This document shows positions 27,131-41,097 of a stretch of 64,000 nt of DNA, one piece after another; position 1 is the stretch's first letter, and every line of letters starts with the position of its first letter. A program made the translations under genes and the position numbers. The stretch is from Centropus unirufus (Eukaryota; Chordata; Aves; Cuculiformes; Centropidae), in assembly GCA_013397695.1 (NCBI GenBank), contig VYZI01000119.1:379767-443766 (forward strand), given 5' to 3'. The notes below the pieces were generated by a model. That model was not told where the DNA came from and ran no database searches. It saw only the letters and a list, made by a program, of their open reading frames with translations.

Positions 27131-30100
27131 ACTATTCAGTACCCTGACATTCATTCCAGCCTTCTTAGGAGATGAAGTCTGTAGCTTCAAGTTCAGAGTT
27201 CATTACTAGCAGGTTTCTCATTTGCATTTGAGCATATTAAGATTTATAAAAAAATAATTTTATATTGGATTAAATTGATTTTTTATTATCTTTATGTTGC
27301 CCTTTGCTTTCTTTTTGCTCTTAGAAATAATACTCTCACCATAGGTGTTGAAAGATGTTATAAAAGATCATAAGTTTAGGGTTCTTTTAAAATTATGTAC
27401 AACATTAGACACAATCACTCAGCTCAGAAGAGACACTTCTGATCTCAAGGATTGCGTCAACTAATTTGTGAGAAATGTGTTAAAATCTGAAAAATCTATG
27501 AAGTGTCACTTCACAACAGGATGACACTGAGTTTTAATTGTGTGTATGAGAATGATGAGAATGTTCCCTTTGGACGTCTTCATGGTAAGTTGTTATCCTG
27601 GAAATTCCTTCATTTTAGTCACAGATAAAATTCTCACTCCATAAATCGCAGTGCTCATAATCAGTAGGAAATGCAGTTTACTTTGTTATGACACATGAAA
27701 TTTTAATTCCCTCTGTTTAAAAAAACTGGTATCCTAACCCAGAGCACAATAGCCATTAAGAAATTTCCTATACCACTGGTATTAAATCAGCTTTCATAAA
27801 CAAAAAAAAATTCATAATGAAAATGTTTTATTCTATTGAGAAAACGTACATCAGAAAAATAACAACAGAAATGTATAAAAGAAGATCAAAGCTAGACCAA
27901 CTTGGACAAGAGCAGTGCATTATTTTGGCAGGGTACAGCTACTGACAACTGAAACAAGATTCTTAGTTGTGGGGAAGATTTGCTATTATGAACACTTCTG
28001 AATCCAGACTGAGTCACTTTCTATGATGGGCAGCAGATATAATTAAGCGATCTGTGGATGTGTGAAGTAGCAATTTAATGGGCTGGAGACATTATATTTG
28101 ATGTAGATTTGCCTTCGGGGTCAATTTCAACACTGAAACTGTTTTTCTCCTGGTGAAGGGCATATAAAAGGGCAACATGAAGACAAGATCCTCCAGCACT
28201 TGACTTTTATACATGTCTGGTTTGGACCAAAGACCACTATCTAGGTAACTTCATTACCAGAAAAGATATTTGCCAGAACTTGATCCAGGCACCATAACAG
28301 TCCACAGTAAATGGAACTCGCTTCACTTTCTCTTTCTGCTTTAGAAGCACACAGTAAGTAAAATGCTATAATGTATTCAATTCTAGAACAAAAAGCAACA
28401 GGATTCACTGTATGTTGGGCTCTCTGATAGTCTTCAGAGGCAGATTTCCTAAAGGAGAAGGGTTATGATGTTTTCCTCTTTTCTTCTCCAGTTAATATTT
28501 TCATGATGATCCAGACTACCATGCAACCCTTTCAATTTATTTTTCATGGAAGCTTGCAGTGATTTCTGTACAGCAGCAGCAATACATTGTATTATGTCAC
28601 CGGCAAGTCATTGTTCTACTACTTATGGTGTTCAGTTTGGTAAATAGGACTCACTGAGTCATCACTGACAAGTCAGGATTTATGAGCATTGCTTCTTATG
28701 AGATCAGTCAACTGTTTCTGTGCCATTACCGCAGTGTTATTTTAGTTATGGGTGACTGTAAATAGCTTTGTTTAAATAATCTCATTACTGCCCCATCATT
28801 TGCAAAGCAGATTTTCTGAAGGCCTTCAAGTCTGACTTCTAGTGAGAGTAAATCTGATTATTAAACTAAAGTTTCTGGTTGCTTTCTTAAATTTGAAGTC
28901 ATTCTTCCACGAGCAAAGTCAACAATACATGTTCCACTGATCTTTCTTATGTGATGTCAGCAAATGATTTAACTAACCTATTCAGAAACAGATTGTGCAG
29001 GATTAATGTTTTTGTACACACTTCTTTTTTCTTTCCTGTGGTGTTTCACCATGTCACTTCTCTTAGACTCCCTGGAAAGACTCTTTAGACAAAACAGTTA
29101 TTGAAGATATGAGTGATAGGAATATGGGAAAGCACTCAAAGTTTTTCAGAAATCTCCTTACTTTGGGTTCTGCCATTTGAAGTACTGCTATTCCTATTAG
29201 TCTTCACTTTGTCATTTACTCAGATGAATGCATTTTTCAGTTAATTTTCACGATGCTATTTACCAAGTATGTAAGTTCCAGTCTTACTAGAATAATATTT
29301 TCCTTTCTACTTTTCTGGCTATAGTTTGAGAACTGTTTAATATGCTCCTCCTGCTGATCCAGAGCCATGGCCCAAGTTGTGGCATCATTTCCATCTGCTA
29401 GTATGTCTGCCATTTTCCTGTGGAACACTTCTAATTTGCCTGAGATACCACAAGAAATTTTGTTATCCAATAATATATCACATTTACTTATGAGTGATGA
29501 GAAAATATGTCAACAGATAAATTGGAAATGTGGTGTTTCCAAAAGAAGATTCAGATTCTGATACCAGCTGAGCATAAGATAATGAGCTGAGTCACATAAT
29601 GAAGCATAACATTCTTCCCAGTGAGTGGAAAATGTTTGTAAGTTGTATGAATCCCTGGTTGATAAACTCAAGTCCTATCTTCCCCTCCGTTCCTTAGAAG
29701 CTTTATGATATCTGGTATGGGGCAAAGACAGACCATAACTTCTACACAAATACTGACATCCCCCAGCAAGATTTGAAAGTCTCACAAGAAATCTGATGTA
29801 CGTTTAAACAGGAGAGCAGTCTTCAAACACAGATGATAAAGCTGATATATTTATTGAAGAAGATATGAAAGCAACTGGCAAGCAGTCTCCTTGAGATCAA
29901 TATATTAAGGTCATATGTAGCATTGACACCAGGAATATTTGCTGTGTAGTCAGGATATTTAAGAATTAGGCCACTTAATGTTGGTATTGAAATCAGAATC
30001 TCAACCTGGACCTCAATTATTTACAATCTTGTCCTTATTCTCTAACAGCTACATGAATATTCATTGTTTTCCTGTAGTTTCTACTGTTTTCAGTATTAAA

Positions 30101-33100
30101 ACAAGATTCACACAGATTTGCATGGAAGTATGTAACTTCTCTGTCCTTGCTATTTAAATTTTTGTTAAAGACATTAATAGAATTAGAACAGCTTTGACAG
30201 TCCTCCCTCTTAATTAACTAGCAGTATTTGTCATTATGTGCCATGGGAGTAATGGTTTAAAAGGTGAGATTGTCAGCGACAGGAATCTTCTTTAATGCAT
30301 TAAACAATGATACCTTTCCTCACCAGAACTGTTATCATGTAGATGCATTTCTGGGCTTATTTCTTGTATCAAAATGCTGAACTACTCTGTTGCTTTCCCA
30401 GGGGAGGAGTTGCTCTATTCTGGTAATGGGAAATATGCTGGAGATGTAGCATCCACTTAATTTAATCCCTCCACATTAAGATGTGGGAGTATTACTAGTC
30501 TTACTGAAACAATAGACTCAGCCTGGTCATTTAACCTGATCTGAGGGATCATTTCATTGAGAGATTTGTTTGTGCAGCAAAAGCAAAGTTGAGGAGTAAC
30601 ACTAGAGTAGGCGTGCAGGCTACTTTTACCATAAAGGCACAACTGAGAGAACAGAGGCCTGTGAAACGATTGTGGTTAGGTAGACATTTTTTTTTAAATA
30701 TCCAAACTCTTGATAAATTGCATTCCAGCCTATAAAACACATCATACCATTGTTTAACCTGCCCTGAATCCATTTAGTCTATAGTAGCCATATATAATTA
30801 CAGGTATTATAGCTAGGACAATCCCTTTCCACCTTCATCAACCATTGGGATGTCACTTTGAGCACTGTTTGTTAGTTAGGAGGAGACTACCAAACTCACC
30901 AAAAGCCTGAGGTGGTGGTTTTCTTTCTCTTGTTTTTGAAGCTGAACTGTGTGTATATATCTGGCCAGGTGCACACACATAGTCCAAGACAAAATAATGA
31001 AAAAATGCAGTTTTAAGAGTCTGAAATAATTATAGAGTAAACTAGGGAATGAGAAGATAAACTCCCTCCAGTAATAACTGTTTGACGATAATTCCTTAGC
31101 TATTGCATAGAATAGAGCATGCACAATCACTGCAATTGGTTTTGACTGACACAGAAATCCACAAAGTCATTGAAATGCTTAGGAATGTGTCCATTTGCAT
31201 CACTTCTGGCTGCCTGAGTCAATCTTCTCCCTAGCCCGTGAGATCCAGAGCAAGACGGTAAGTAGTGGTATGCTTGGAAATGATTTCAAAGTGATTTGGG
31301 CAATGGTACGTCTGCATGAGCAGGGTAGTTTCAAGGACAAATCCACAGACGCCAGTTTTACTGCTGACCTTATTGGTAGTGTTGTTTTCAGGAGAAACTT
31401 TCGGTTATCTGTGACATATTTGCACCAGCTGTACATGGGGATTAAAATGTCTCTCTGGAGCACTTTCAGAGTGCTTTAAGATTGATGAGAACTGTAAAGA
31501 TGATTTTCACAGTACTTACCCACAAAAGATATATTGTAGGCAAAGGAAGATGCCTCAGGCCTCCAGTGATGCCATGCTAAGGAAGGATCTATTACAGACA
31601 CAGTTTGTTCCATGGATTCCTAAAAATTAAATCTACTAGACAGCTGAATGTAAAACCTTACCCTGTGAAAAATTCGACTCTGTGAAAATAGATCCTTTTT
31701 ATCTTCCTTATGATGTCATTGCTTGAGATTTCTTTAATGATATTAAAACATATGAAGCCTTCTAGCAATTTCTCCCAACAAAAACTGCCAGCTAGGGCTA
31801 AGATCAGTGTTTGAAGCAGTTCCTTTAATTTCAAAATATAGCAAGAACATGCTATCAATATACCCTTAAAAGACAGATGCACACAACACAGGAGAATATC
31901 TGCATATGGCATGTGGCATGAGAAGTTAAAACTCACTAGGCAGATACCTTGAGGGTATCAACCTGCCAGCAACAACTTTCCACAGTCGAGAAATACCTTG
32001 ATGCTTTTTAGAAGTGTTTTCTTAAGAGAAACTTTCATTTAAGAGTCATACAAAAAAACATTTGTTAATAACATAATGATGGCAGAAAAGCAATGAGGTA
32101 CTTAAACGTGGTACTGAGAGCCAGCCACAGATTTAGGCTAAGCCCTAGGAGAAACTCTCATCCATTACTGTCAGCCAGTGTGCTCACAGACTAGACCACT
32201 GGACAGGAGAGCAGCTGCAGAGTTTTCCTGTTTATGCACAGCTGCATCCAGCCTCACTGGATAACCTCTCTGATTTATAAAAAGTAGCTCTTTGCTATTA
32301 ATTTACTGCCAGGTTGTGTTATACTAGCCAGATTGTTTTTTTCAGTTCTACCAGTGTACTAGTGCAGAAGTGACACAGTGCACTGGAAATACCAACAGTA
32401 ACTGGATAATTGAACACTTATTGCTTTAAACTGATAAAAACAAGAAAAATTTAGGACAACCCTGGATAAAGGAATATAGAGTATTAGAAGACTAAACTCG
32501 ACCCAATTTACCAAATAAGTAAAATGAGTGTATCTCTTAAAATAGTTCTAAAAATTCTCAAAATGTGTCTGAAAACCAGCATTTCATATACGCTTGTTTC
32601 ATCATGAATTTTTAAAAAATGACAAAATTAACATTTATGGCATTTAAGTTTTGCCAGATACAGTTCGTGCGTGAAACTCTGGCCTAGATGTGATTTCAAT
32701 AGTTTTACCACTATCCTTTCTGTGCCGTAACTTGATTCAAGGTCTACCAGAGTAGACATAAAAAAAAAAAAAAGCTGGTTTTCGGCATTAAAAATGTTTC
32801 TATTTTCTAAATTTTCCCATGACAGAATATTTCTGTCAGTATGTGCTGAAGTACACATAAAACTGATTAATAGAAAGAGTGATTATTTAAAAATCTAGCT
32901 CTAATAGGAAGATATCACTTCATATTATTTGGCTGACATTTCAGCAGCAAATAGTGAAGTTTCTGTAATGGAGAAAGAGTGTCAAATGTGTGCTTTGTAG
33001 GCTTGTCAACAAAAATGTTTTTACTAATCGCATCCTGAGCAGATAATGATAAGACACTTGGCCATAATATTCAAGTCTTCAGTTTCTTGGTCTCTCACAT

Positions 33101-33404
33101 AGGTCATCCAGACTTCCAGAATGCCATACAAAACTTGACAGCAGTTAAAAATAGAAGTGGAAAACTCAGACTGAAGGCATTTTCCAGGAATACAAGACCA
33201 TACGTAGATCACTGGTGTGGTGCACTCAAGCTTTGAACAGGAAGAGGTGATGCCCTAATGTAGCAGCACACAGAGACATCAGGTTGGTGTCAGCAAGTGC
33301 AAAATTGTGTTGGGTGGCACTGAACAAAAACTAACCTGGCTTTGCTGATTGAGCACAGCATTCCACCAACACAGCATGGCTGCTGTGCTTAAGAGCTGCT
33401 AGTT
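27131..33404. other. Long non-coding stretch
   Basis: More than 6 kb of AT-rich unique DNA. I recognise no exon, RNA gene or transposon. It includes a 14-A run near 32760-32774. Open frames of up to 98 codons show no family resemblance. Confidence 0.6.
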
Positions 33405-33790
33405 CACAGACCACAGAACCACCTCTGGAGACCATCTAGTTTAGTCCAGGGTCAGCTACAACATCTTGCACGGTATTGTATCCAATTGAGTTTTGTTTAT
33501 TTCTCCACAACCCCTCTGAATAACCTGTTCCAGTACTTAAACACCTTCACACTAAAATACCTCACCTTTCTCTATACCAAAATGGAGTTTCCTGCATTTC
33601 AAATAGTTTCCAAAAGCCCCTTGTCCTGTTACTGGAAATACTGGAGAAGATCCTGGCTGCATCTTCTTTACTGCCACCAACATAATATTTGTAAAATGTA
33701 TCCTGAGTCTTCTCCAGGCTGAACAGCCAAAGCTCTCTGCCCCTCCTCATTTGACACATCTTTACATGACACTGTGCTATATTTCCTAGT
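33405..33790 (-). mobile_element. CR1 LINE 3' part (RT C-terminus plus 3' UTR), degraded
   Basis: The plus strand reads as the reverse complement of the CR1 3' end: a CACAGAACCACCTCTGGAGA block at 33410-33430, then TAACCTGTTCCAGTACT near 33520-33537 and CTTCTCCAGGCTGAACAGCC near 33710-33729. On the minus strand the last of these encodes the RT C-terminal MRRGRELWLFSLEK block. It is a typical 5'-truncated CR1 insertion, moderately diverged and non-coding. Confidence 0.85.
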
Positions 33791-36700
33791 ATAGCTGTGC
33801 CCTGAAGGAGGTTTATTTTTAAATTGCATCGTACAAATATCTTAATTTTACAGACATACATCACAATTACTAGGATTCATGTACAAGAATATTATAAATC
33901 CATTTTCTTAACAGATCAAGGGAACTTTCGTGAGGAGGAAGTACAGGTTCAGGGCTCCTGTATTTAATAGACTTACAACAGCAGGCTCCTCTGGAAGTTA
34001 GTGATTTCCTGAGAAATGTATGCCTGAAGCTGAGGATATGGTTTCATCCTGTTCATATCTGTAGACTCCTTAGTCCCATATGTAAAGAAGATGTTGGTCT
34101 TTTTCTTTTTTTTTCTTAACTGTTGTCCTGAAAACTCCTTTTCTCTCCACCTTCTTATTTCATTCTCTGGATTACTGGCTCTTTCTTTAAACCATGTCTG
34201 GCTGTGTCTTCTGGATAGAGTTCAGAGACTGGGACAAGAACCAGCTATGCTGGTTGGTTAAATCTTTATTGTTCTCTCTCTTGGTTTCAGGTCCATGTTA
34301 TAGAGGACTTGAAATGCATTATAAGCATATGTGCTGCTTGTGAATGAATAAGGCTTGACGGGCAGTTATCCAACAATGACTGTGCCTAAATATAATTCCG
34401 ATCCTAACCACTTCACTGCAATGCTGTAACAGAATGGCATCCTGTTGGCACTACGCCATTATTTAAAAAAAATATGAGTCTGGTTTCAACCTTTGAGGAT
34501 TTACAGTTCCTACCAATGTTTAGTCACTAGATGTCAGGGCTTTTTCTGGCAGTACCCATCCTAACCACAATATTGTGCTTCTGTAGTTCAGCATACTGCA
34601 CGCATTTCTTGTCTGCTCTGGGCCCCACATGAATGGACAGAGTATACTGGTGAATGTTATCAATATAAAGTTAAAGTAATGATTTTGTTTATTCGAGTAT
34701 GTGAAAAAGAAATGAGTCTTGACACAAAAAATTCACTTTTAAGCACAGTGCTTAATGAACAGACTAAAGAAAATCCTTAAAAATGCTGAGCTCTTTGGAG
34801 CAGCATGCCTCAGTAACTGCAGCAGTTTCAATACTAATCTGAAGAGAGCACCATACACCCCAAGATAAGTATCCTTGACCCCAGAGATTGTCTGTGGTAG
34901 AAGACCTTCACTCCGTAGCACTGAATTCTTCCAGTATTTAGATAGTTGACAGCTGGATCCTTGCTGCCTTGTGGGGAGTGTACTCTGATACTATATGGCC
35001 AGCAAAAGTAGTAAAAAAGAGCAAGGACCATTCTCTGGTTGATAAGATCAATAATCCAACCTCTTTCCTGCCCCCAAATTCTCCTTCCAGAGCATGGAGT
35101 CTCCATCCAAAACTCATGCTGAGAATGACGCCTGGCAGGAGCTACACCTTCAGCTGTGCCCAGCAGTGTCTGGGAGGGGGACAGTGGCGCAGACTGGGCA
35201 GCACGTGGGCTGCCATGCAGTAAGGCCAGCCATGTGCTGGGTCTTGAACCTGCACTTTGAGTTTGCCCAGCTCCCTAACAAGGACTGAGACGTGCCAACT
35301 GCAACAGCCTGGCCATAACAGGCTGGTGGCTGTCGTGAGGATGTGTCATGCTGACTTTGAAAATCTCAGAGAGAGAGGTGCTCCCTCCAGATGGCCAACA
35401 CGCAGCCTTCCCTGTAACTGCAGAAAGGACTGGAACTGCCTTGTGGAACTGGGCATCCTGCTGCTCTCTGCACAAATAGCCTCAGTTTCTGCTTCCATCA
35501 TGGCCCAAACGAACACTCAGACTGTTCCTTGGCACCTCAAGCACTGAGCCATCCCCTTACCAGTCATGGATTCTTCTGTCTGCTGTTACTGAGCAAGGTT
35601 GAGCTGCTCTTTGAAAGACATGCAGTTTGACTCTTATGGTCAGAGAGCTCTGTACATCGGTAGCCACTAATCCTACTCTGGAAAGTTGATCATTTTTTTC
35701 CATTGATTGCTGCTATAATGTTATTACTGTTTGCACTTGGATTTATGCTTAAATTTCCATTACAATCTATATGGATATATTTAGCATTAATATTTTTAAT
35801 TGCTCAGATAACGATTGAATTTATAGCAGTACTATATGGGTTTCCATACCCATCCGGGCTTACAATCCCTTTTGCAAAACACATTGCTGAGATCCAGATA
35901 TTTGAGAATGACTTGTACATTCATTGAGAAGAGATTGGAGCATAACCCCAAATGAATTTCACCCAGGCTGCTAAACAAGTGACACATTTCCCACACTGAT
36001 CAGGTCTGAAACAAAGCCATTAACTGGGGGGTAGAAGCTTCCAAAGGCTGGTGCCATTCCAATGAGTCATTCATGGTATAAACACTTGTGCACTTAGCAT
36101 ACTTGTATGTTTTTATACACACTCATGCATATACACATATAGCTATCTATATGGACACAACCTGTATACATCCTCAACATTAATATATCTTAATTGCTTT
36201 TGCATTATGACTTCTGAACACTGACACTTTCCCTGACATACAAAGAGATAAATACAAATAGTCAAAGAAGATACAAATAATAGTATAGAAAGAAGTATTG
36301 TGTATTTATATACACAAAGCAGGAACTGGGTTAACAGGCAGATGCCTTTTAAAAAGTCTCTGAAATTCAGGATTGGAAAGTCAGCCACTGGGCCTTATGG
36401 GACTGTCATCACTATGCATAGGCTTCCCTTCCCTCTCTAGCACATATGGTCCTAATTGCTGTTTTGGCGAGACCGTGAAGCTGGATTCTTCATGAATTGG
36501 CTGTAACATTGGCAGACATTTACTCATCCACTGCAAACAGTTTTTAATGGAAATTCTGTATCCATTCATGCTAGAAAAATGCTTATGTTAAAACAGGAAA
36601 ATTAAGGAGAGAAAACCAGATATCAGTAGCTTTTCCAGTTGCCAGTAGTAGATATTCTACTACATCATTAGCACTTATTGTATGAAATTTGAGGGCAAAA

Positions 36701-37339
36701 CAATGACTATAATTAAACATTAAAAAGATATTATACAGAACTGCATGCAATTTTGACCACATTTCTGATTCTGCATATGCTATAAACTGAGGATTATACA
36801 GCACGTGATTACAAAATCAGAATTTTTTCTACCTAAGTTGCATTTATGAGCAATGTGGCCTGGAAGTACTTTCATCCCTGCAAAATGGCAGCTGCCACAT
36901 AGGATGACAAAGGAACACATCCTTCAGGCATATAAACACTTCACTCATGGTTCTGTGCATAATATACAGCTCTTTGATCAATAGAATATCAATTCACAGT
37001 TAGAGGCCCTACTTGCTTTTGCAACCAGGAGTTTTCCGGCACTACACAGCTCCAAACAGCCTCCTGGTATTAAGCACTGATGACATTACCTCTCCTTGGG
37101 CAGATATTTCTGCAAACACAAGAAGATGGGAATTATGAAGAGAAGTCAGTATCTTTCTGGTGTGTTGCTCACTTTGCTCACTGTGATCTCAGAGAATACA
37201 TTAGAATCTCTGATATGCTAACTTAAAGTAGAAACTCATATCTGGTAGTAGCAGGAGACCATACCTGAACATAACAGTAAGTAGGACTGGTACAGAGCAA
37301 GTAAGAGTAATTAGGTGATGCAGAAAAATCTGTGTGGGT
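33791..37339. other. Non-coding stretch containing a GC-richer block
   Basis: No gene was identified. The block 34960-35560 is noticeably richer in G+C than its surroundings and contains several overlapping open frames of 64-96 codons without family resemblance. Directly after it, 35703-35927 is a T-rich frame giving a very hydrophobic peptide from TTG (first ATG 35718), with two possible membrane segments. T-rich DNA gives such peptides easily, so I do not call it a gene. Confidence 0.5.
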
Positions 37340-37700
37340 GAGGGGAAACACAAGTAGTATGCGTTAAAAAGGGCAGATTGGACTGAAAGTAATTTGCAGC
37401 TGGGGTTCTTCTAGGGTTAGCCTCCAGGCCAATATTATTTCCCATTTTCAAGATCAACCTTGGCACAAGTAGTAAAAATAGTCTAACAAATTTGTTGATG
37501 ACATAAGCATTGTCAAATACAGATCTGTGTATGTGTATATGTATATATAAAACCAGAAAAATCAAATTACTTGAAGATTGAAGTAATAAAAATGGGATTA
37601 AATTTAAAGTAGAGAATTAAGTTATACACTTACAAACCTGAAGCAGAAGGGTTTGCTTACCTTTCAAGGATAAAAAGATGAAAGGATACGGGCCTATGAA
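37340..37700 (+). mobile_element. Old CR1/L3-like LINE remnant, RT catalytic region
   Basis: The plus strand carries the blocks of an old CR1/L3-like RT in the right order. GGCAGATTGGACTGAAAG (about 37371-37388) matches the region before the VPQG motif. A CTTGGCACAAGTAGTAAAA block follows, then AAATTTGTTGATGACATAAG (about 37489-37508) at the catalytic F-A-D-D position, reading FVDD. ATGGGATTAAATTTAAAG comes at about 37592. The element is strongly diverged, its limits are approximate, and a TA-rich tract (about 37525-37552) sits inside it. Confidence 0.65.
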
Positions 37701-40379
37701 AACATTCCACACTGGCTTAGAAGCATCGATGATTTTCCATACTGGGGAAAGCTGAGGGATTCTAAAATCCATTCAGCAAGGTTTTGTTCAAGAAAAGATA
37801 GATAAGTAATAATGCAGTTATGTGGTGCAAAAAAGTTATATTCGAAGATGTGCGGAGGACTACTGGGATCTGCAGTGGAAAGAAACTTTATTTACAAAAG
37901 AGATTTGTTGTCTAAACTCGAAAAAAAATGAAGTTTAGAATGGGTATGATTGCTAGCTCTAGATGTAACAGATGCACAAATTCCAATGAGGAAGCTTTCT
38001 TTCTAATGAAGAGAGAAGTTTTCTTTCCTGAAGGACAGCTTTGGCCAATGAGTGTGAAATGCTAAATTAATACTCTGATTAATGGATAGAAAAGCCTGCT
38101 CGGCAATAAAAGCAGTGAGGTGAGGTTCTGGAACTTTTCTGTCATATAGTCACGTGGGTAAAATAGCTTTGAAATGTAGTTTGATTATTCCGTAAAACAG
38201 ATCAGAAGACAGACGTGTCAGCTATGCCAAGGTGCTCAATTCCATGATCCAAAGTCTCAGCCTTAGGGGTAGAGTTTGAACTTGGAAATTGGGAGCCCAC
38301 ATCTTCTCAGCATTCTTTGTTACCAGTACTCAGCTTATATGTTTCCACCACTACAAAATGAGTAAAAGTAAAGCTGTTATCCGTTGATAAACTGTAGTTG
38401 ATGAATCCATATTTTGTTCTAATATGTGCTGTGGTCTTTTTGCAATATTAGATCATACAGTCAAAATGGAAAAAAAAAAAGAGCATATGTAGTAGGCTTA
38501 GGCATTTGACTCCTTTAAATAACCTAGACCAAAGCAACTTCTACAATATAACATGGGAAGTCTGATAAATCTAATGGTCATCTTTCTTTAGGAATTTATT
38601 AGAGAACCAGAAGAACTAAGTTTAAGTGTCTTTGTAAGGGCACTCTTACATCTTAGATGAGAAATGTTAACCTATGTCTGAAAATCCTTTAAATAATATT
38701 GTGATAAACAGATTTGTTTCCATTTAAAAACAAACTATGTTCCAAAAAAATACACTTTATTGAAAATCTTTCAAAAATCTTTTACTCCAACATCCCAGCC
38801 ACTGGGGTGTGGGCTGTTTTGGAGAACACGCACAACTGTCTCTTGTATTTGAAATTAAATATTTCAAAGGATGTCATTTTTATTCTATTATAAAATGAAA
38901 CCAAATGTTCAAACTTCCCCATTTTTCTTAACAGAGTATTCTTGCTTTCCATCCAGGAACATTCCAGCTGCCATCTGATTCACAAGGCCATGCCTCTTAT
39001 GAGTTGATGAAATTAAGTAAATCCCAAAATTCTCAGCAAAGCTAGTATTTCTACAGTATTGCTATGGCTTCTTTGTAGTAGAGTCGGCAGCAGCTTCTTA
39101 ACAAAAATAAACTCCTTATTTAGGGTAAATGAAATGCAGTATTTGGTACTGATACTTCTTTTTAAACTCTGTAATTCCTTTAAGTCACACTTATTTTCCA
39201 AGGATCAAATCTAAACACAAAAAGATAGAGGCATGATACAAATCTTCAGAATTCATAAGAAGTTATACTTTCTGACTTCTCTGACTCTTCATTTGTACTC
39301 ATGGTTTTTTACCTCATAAATTTATTGTCATTTATCTGCCTTTTTTAAAAAAAAGTTGACATGAAAGCATATTTAGTAATAAGCCCACCAATGATTAAGC
39401 AGAAAGCTGTAGAACTATTGAGTGCTGTCTTGATGTAAAAACTGAATATGAGTCTGCTGAGCTGCCAGCAGTTAAAAATCCTCTTGGATAAAGGGAAGGA
39501 AGAAAACTGTATTGTACTGTTACGTGTCAAGAGGGACAACATGATTAACATCATGAGCGGGTTAATTTAAATATATATATTAAAGCCTTCAAGAGGAGCG
39601 GTTAACCATTTGTTTGACTCTTTTTACCTGACAGCATCACAAGAGTGGAAAATATACATCACTCGGCCTGCTAGCCAGAGTCTTCCAAACTGACTGTGGT
39701 GCAAGGGTAAGATGCCCAGCCTGTCAGAATGACACAAGGGTGATTGATAATCACCCAGTTTGCTACATATGCAATAACATAACAGTCCTACAAGGGTAAT
39801 TGATAATCACCCAACTTTTCACATTCCATCAATTGTGTTGCAAAGGCAATAAATATAGCCCAGCTGGTTGAAGAAGAGACTCCTCTTTCAAACTCTCTAA
39901 ACAGTTCTAACAAGCTGCAGAGAATTGTACAAGGAAGTTGATTTTGTTAAAAATAACAGCCCATGCCTTAATAAGGTTCATTAATAGCTACAGAGAAGGT
40001 AACATTTGAGAAAATACATTGGACTCCCCATGTATGACACCACACCCAAACATGAATGAGTACACAATAAGCAATGACATATGTGGAGTAATAAAAATCA
40101 GGCATAGGTAAAGACAATATTCAGATAAGATTAGAGTACAGAGATATATATAGAAAGATACTAACAATTAGCTTGAAGTACATTAGCTTTATGTTAATGT
40201 ATATATTTAGTGCACATACAAAAAGTTCTTACCCCAATTGAATATGGGCAGGGGAGGAGGGAGAGGGATGGGATCCAGCCCTTTGGCTAATCTCAAAAGT
40301 TTTGATCACATTTTTCCATCCATTCTCTTGCTTATTCCAATGTTTGTTTTCATCTTGTTGACATCACCATAACGTCAAA
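37701..40379. other. Non-coding stretch with a duplicated palindrome
   Basis: AT-rich unique sequence. The notable structure is the pair of palindromic units at 39734-39812. No gene or RNA gene recognised. Confidence 0.6.
39734..39812. repeat. Two copies of a palindromic unit, 56-bp period
   Basis: GGGTGATTGATAATCACCC (39738-39756) is a perfect palindrome with 8-bp arms and a 3-nt loop. A near-identical copy, GGGTAATTGATAATCACCC (39794-39812), lies 56 bp downstream with one change in the left arm. Both are preceded by ACAA and followed by A. The spacer is not obviously duplicated beyond these bases. It could be a pair of protein-binding sites or part of an unrecognised repeat or LTR. Confidence 0.8.
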
Positions 40380-40584
40380 CAGAATCATAGACTCATAGAA
40401 TGGTTGGGTTGGAACGAACCTTAAAGGCCATCTACCTCCAGCACTCCTGCCATGGGCAGGGACAACTTCCACTAGATCAGGTTGCTCAAAGCCCCATCCA
40501 TCCTGGCTTTAAACACCTCCAGGGATGGGGCATTCGTGACATCTCCAGGTAACCACTTGCAGCACTCCCAAATTGATCAGTCTT

Positions 40585-41097
40585 CCTAAATCAATGCACT
40601 CCAGGAATGTCCTGGATTGCTTATACCATCCTGTGTTCTCCCTTCAGAAGATATTGGGGTCCTTGAAGTCCCCGTTGTGCACCAGGGCTTGTGAATGTGA
40701 GGCTGCACCTGTCTTTCTCTAGAGGGCCTCATCTGCTGACTCCTTCTGGTCTGGTGGCCTGTAGCAGACCCCCACTATAACGTCACCTGTCTCTGCTCTC
40801 CCTTTAATTCTGAACCATAAGCTCTTGTTTGGCTCCTTATCCAACCCCAGGTGGAGCTCCGTGTACTAGAGCAGGTCACTGACATAGAGGGTTACACCCC
40901 CTCCTCATCTCCCCTGCTTGTCCTTCCTAAGGAGCCTGAGTACCTCCAATCCAACACTCCAATTACAGGATCCGTCCCATCATGTCTCTGTGATGCCAAT
41001 GGGATCACAGTCTTGCAGGCATGTGCACATGTCTGACTCCTCTTGTGTATTCCCCATGCTATATGTGTTTGCATAGAGCCACTTAAGCTGGGCCCTG
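40585..41097 (-). pseudogene. CR1 ORF2 endonuclease (APE-type) remnant
   Basis: The minus strand encodes the CR1 apurinic-type endonuclease that nicks target DNA for target-primed reverse transcription. Visible blocks are LKWLYANTYSMGN at the start, GITET near 40983-40997 (catalytic Glu codon 40986-40988), RKDKQG and GGGVTLYVSD, then VIVGVCYRPPDQ and finally the GDF block near 40665-40673. Lesions: the Trp after GITET is a TGA stop (40980-40982), and the Asn of the family's GDFN motif reads Lys (40662-40664). The domain is also cut off before the RT. It is therefore inactive. Confidence 0.85.

Noticed and set aside
31196..31270. Possible 24-bp microexon (CTTCTCCCTAG acceptor, ACG|GTAAGT donor)
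   Set aside because: Short splice-like words are common by chance and nothing else supports an exon here.
35703..35927. Hydrophobic 74-codon frame, possible small membrane protein
   Set aside because: It opens with TTG, T-rich DNA readily gives hydrophobic peptides, and there is no family match or splice context.
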